Positions 5,092 to 6,328 of a stretch of 6,328 bases of DNA are shown in pieces. Both the position numbers and the translations under genes were made by a program. This DNA is from Flavobacteriales bacterium UBA5933. GTDB taxonomy: Bacteria; Bacteroidota; Bacteroidia; Flavobacteriales; Weeksellaceae. The notes below the pieces were generated by a model. The model saw only the letters and a list, made by a program, of their open reading frames with translations. It was not told where the DNA came from and did not search any database. Location of the stretch: the NCBI GenBank assembly GCA_002430925.1, contig DJDD01000022.1, forward strand, positions 1 to 6,328, read 5' to 3'. How positions within the stretch are numbered: position 1 is the first letter of the stretch; each line of letters begins with the position of its first letter.

Positions 5092-6264
5092 ATGAAAAAT
5101 GATCAATCTAAAATAATTCGCGAACAAGCTCCAAGGTCAGCTACACGCGAACATTCAGTTCCGTTATATTTAACATCAAGTTTTATTTTTGATAGTGCAG
5201 AACAAGGTCGTGCTATTTTTGCAGAGGAAGAAGAAGGTATGGTTTATTCTCGTTATGCAAACCCAAATACAACTGAGTTTATTAATCGTGTTTGCAAATT
5301 AGAAAAAGCAGATGCTGGTTTGGCTTTTGCTTCTGGAATGGCAGCTGTTTTTGCATCTTTTGCATCTTTCATAAAATCTGGAGATCATATTGTATCTAGC
5401 CGAGCTATTTTTGGTTCAACGCATCAATTAATTACTCAATTATTTCCTCGTTGGGGAGTAACATATACGTATGTAGAATCTTCTGATGTTGCAGATTGGG
5501 AAAAAGCAATCCAGCCAAATACAAAAATTGTATTTTTAGAATCACCTTCTAATCCAGGTTTAGAGTTGTTTGATTTAGAAGCTTTGGCAAAATTGAAAGA
5601 TAAATTTCCACAAGTGATTTTTATAATTGATAACTGTTTTGCTACGCCATATTTACAACAGCCTTTAACATTAGGATTTGATATTTCTGTTCATTCAGCA
5701 ACTAAATATATGGATGGTCAAGGTCGTGTTTTAGGAGGAGTTGCTGTTGGTAAAAAAGAATTGATTGATGAAATGATGTTTTTCATTCGTCATACAGGTC
5801 CAGCAATGTCAGCATTTAATGCTTGGACAATATCAAAAAGTTTAGAAACTTTAGGACTTAGAATGGATCGTCATTGCGATAATGCTTTAGCCTTGGCGCA
5901 AGCGTTAGAGAAAACAGATGAAATTGTTGAAGTAAAATATCCTTTTTTACCTTCTCATCCACAATATGAATTGGCAAAAAAACAAATGAAAGCTGGTGGA
6001 GGAATTGTGACATTTGAGGTGAAAGGAGGAAAAGAAAGAGCTTTTAGATTTATTGATGCGTTAGAAATGATTTTATATACATCAAATCTTGGAGATTCTA
6101 GAACAATTGCAACACATCCAGCTACAACAACTCATGCAAAATTATCTGACAGCGAACGTGCAGATTTAGGAATTATGCCAGGTACAATTCGTCTTTCTGT
6201 TGGTTTAGAAGATAAAGAAGATATTATTAACGATATTTTACAAGCATTAGATAAAACAAAATAA
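5092..6264 (+). CDS. metZ: O-succinylhomoserine sulfhydrylase (trans-sulfuration PLP enzyme)
   Basis: This 390-residue cytoplasmic enzyme of the Cys/Met-metabolism PLP family most likely makes homocysteine directly from an activated homoserine and sulfide in methionine synthesis. Counting from the ATG at 5092: YSRYANPN (52-59) supplies the phosphate-binding residues of the neighbouring subunit, SGM (81-83) the cofactor loop, and Asp180 in IIDNCFATPY contacts the PLP ring. Lys205 in SVHSATKY is the Schiff-base lysine, and Arg367 in GTIRLSVGLED binds the substrate carboxylate. FGSTHQL, GPAMSAFNAW, SHPQYELAKKQ and NLGDSRT...HPATTTH resemble Pseudomonas MetZ, rather than the SLGG form of cystathionine gamma-synthase. 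Whether the acyl group is succinyl or acetyl cannot be read from sequence. An in-frame TTG at 5083 would add three residues but lies inside the -7 box, so the ATG is chosen. No other met gene is in the window. Confidence 0.92.
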   Translation: MKNDQSKIIREQAPRSATREHSVPLYLTSSFIFDSAEQGRAIFAEEEEGMVYSRYANPNTTEFINRVCKLEKADAGLAFASGMAAVFASFASFIKSGDHIVSSRAIFGSTHQLITQLFPRWGVTYTYVESSDVADWEKAIQPNTKIVFLESPSNPGLELFDLEALAKLKDKFPQVIFIIDNCFATPYLQQPLTLGFDISVHSATKYMDGQGRVLGGVAVGKKELIDEMMFFIRHTGPAMSAFNAWTISKSLETLGLRMDRHCDNALALAQALEKTDEIVEVKYPFLPSHPQYELAKKQMKAGGGIVTFEVKGGKERAFRFIDALEMILYTSNLGDSRTIATHPATTTHAKLSDSERADLGIMPGTIRLSVGLEDKEDIINDILQALDKTK

Positions 6265-6269
6265 TATTC

Positions 6270-6305
6270 TGTTATTTATTTAACAAATAACATTTAATCT
6301 TTTTA
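6270..6305 (+). terminator. Weak hairpin after metZ
   Basis: TGTTATTT (6270-6277) pairs with AAATAACA (6285-6292) around a 7-nt loop, starting six bases after the metZ stop, and is followed by TTTAATCTTTTT. The stem is nearly all A/T pairs and the T-run is not directly adjacent, so it would be a weak terminator. The stronger candidate begins at 6311. Confidence 0.4.
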
Positions 6306-6310
6306 AGAAT

Positions 6311-6328
6311 AAAAAAAGAGGCTGTCTC
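6311..6328 (+). terminator. Left arm of a probable terminator, cut by the window end
   Basis: AAAAAAA followed by GAGGCTGTCTC is the form taken by the ascending arm of a common Bacteroidota terminator, whose other arm would read GAGACAGCC followed by a T-run. The window stops before the second arm, so this is a prediction from the pattern and from its place 47 nt after the metZ stop codon. Confidence 0.5.

Overview
The window is AT-rich DNA that looks like a member of the Flavobacteriales (phylum Bacteroidota). Three things point there. The coding sequences have no Shine-Dalgarno sequence. Two genes carry the Bacteroidota-type -7 promoter element (TAnnTTTG) just upstream of their start. The intergenic DNA holds the AGTTTTTAG/AGAAGTTAG-type heptad-rich repeats and the TTCGG...CTACAATC-type elements that I recall from flavobacterial genomes. 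I cannot name the genus.

There are four complete protein genes in two divergent pairs. From left to right: a gene-free stretch of about 340 bp full of inverted repeats (1-341); a minus-strand membrane acyltransferase of the HGSNAT/DUF5009 type (342-1550); a plus-strand aspartate ammonia-lyase, aspA (1673-3061), ending in a strong terminator; a gene-free stretch of about 630 bp (3062-3689) with a folded repeat element and a tandem array of 162/163-bp units; a minus-strand DEAD-box RNA helicase (3690-4832); a 259-bp divergent promoter region containing a perfect 54-bp palindrome; and a plus-strand PLP-dependent O-succinylhomoserine sulfhydrylase, metZ (5092-6264). The last bases look like one arm of a terminator cut by the window edge.

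The four genes look like ordinary chromosomal housekeeping functions: amino-sugar acetylation, aspartate catabolism, RNA remodelling and methionine synthesis. They form no operon and no shared pathway. I see no defence system, mobile enzyme or gene cluster.

The unusual content is non-coding. Two intergenic elements (192-267 minus and 3155-3261 plus) appear to be diverged copies of one family. Their terminal bases differ in sequence but stay complementary within each copy, and the internal hairpin differs in length but still pairs. The 162/163-bp array starts exactly inside the 3' tail of the second copy, so every array unit carries that tail. The perfect palindrome directly upstream of the helicase -7 box is the other strong signal.
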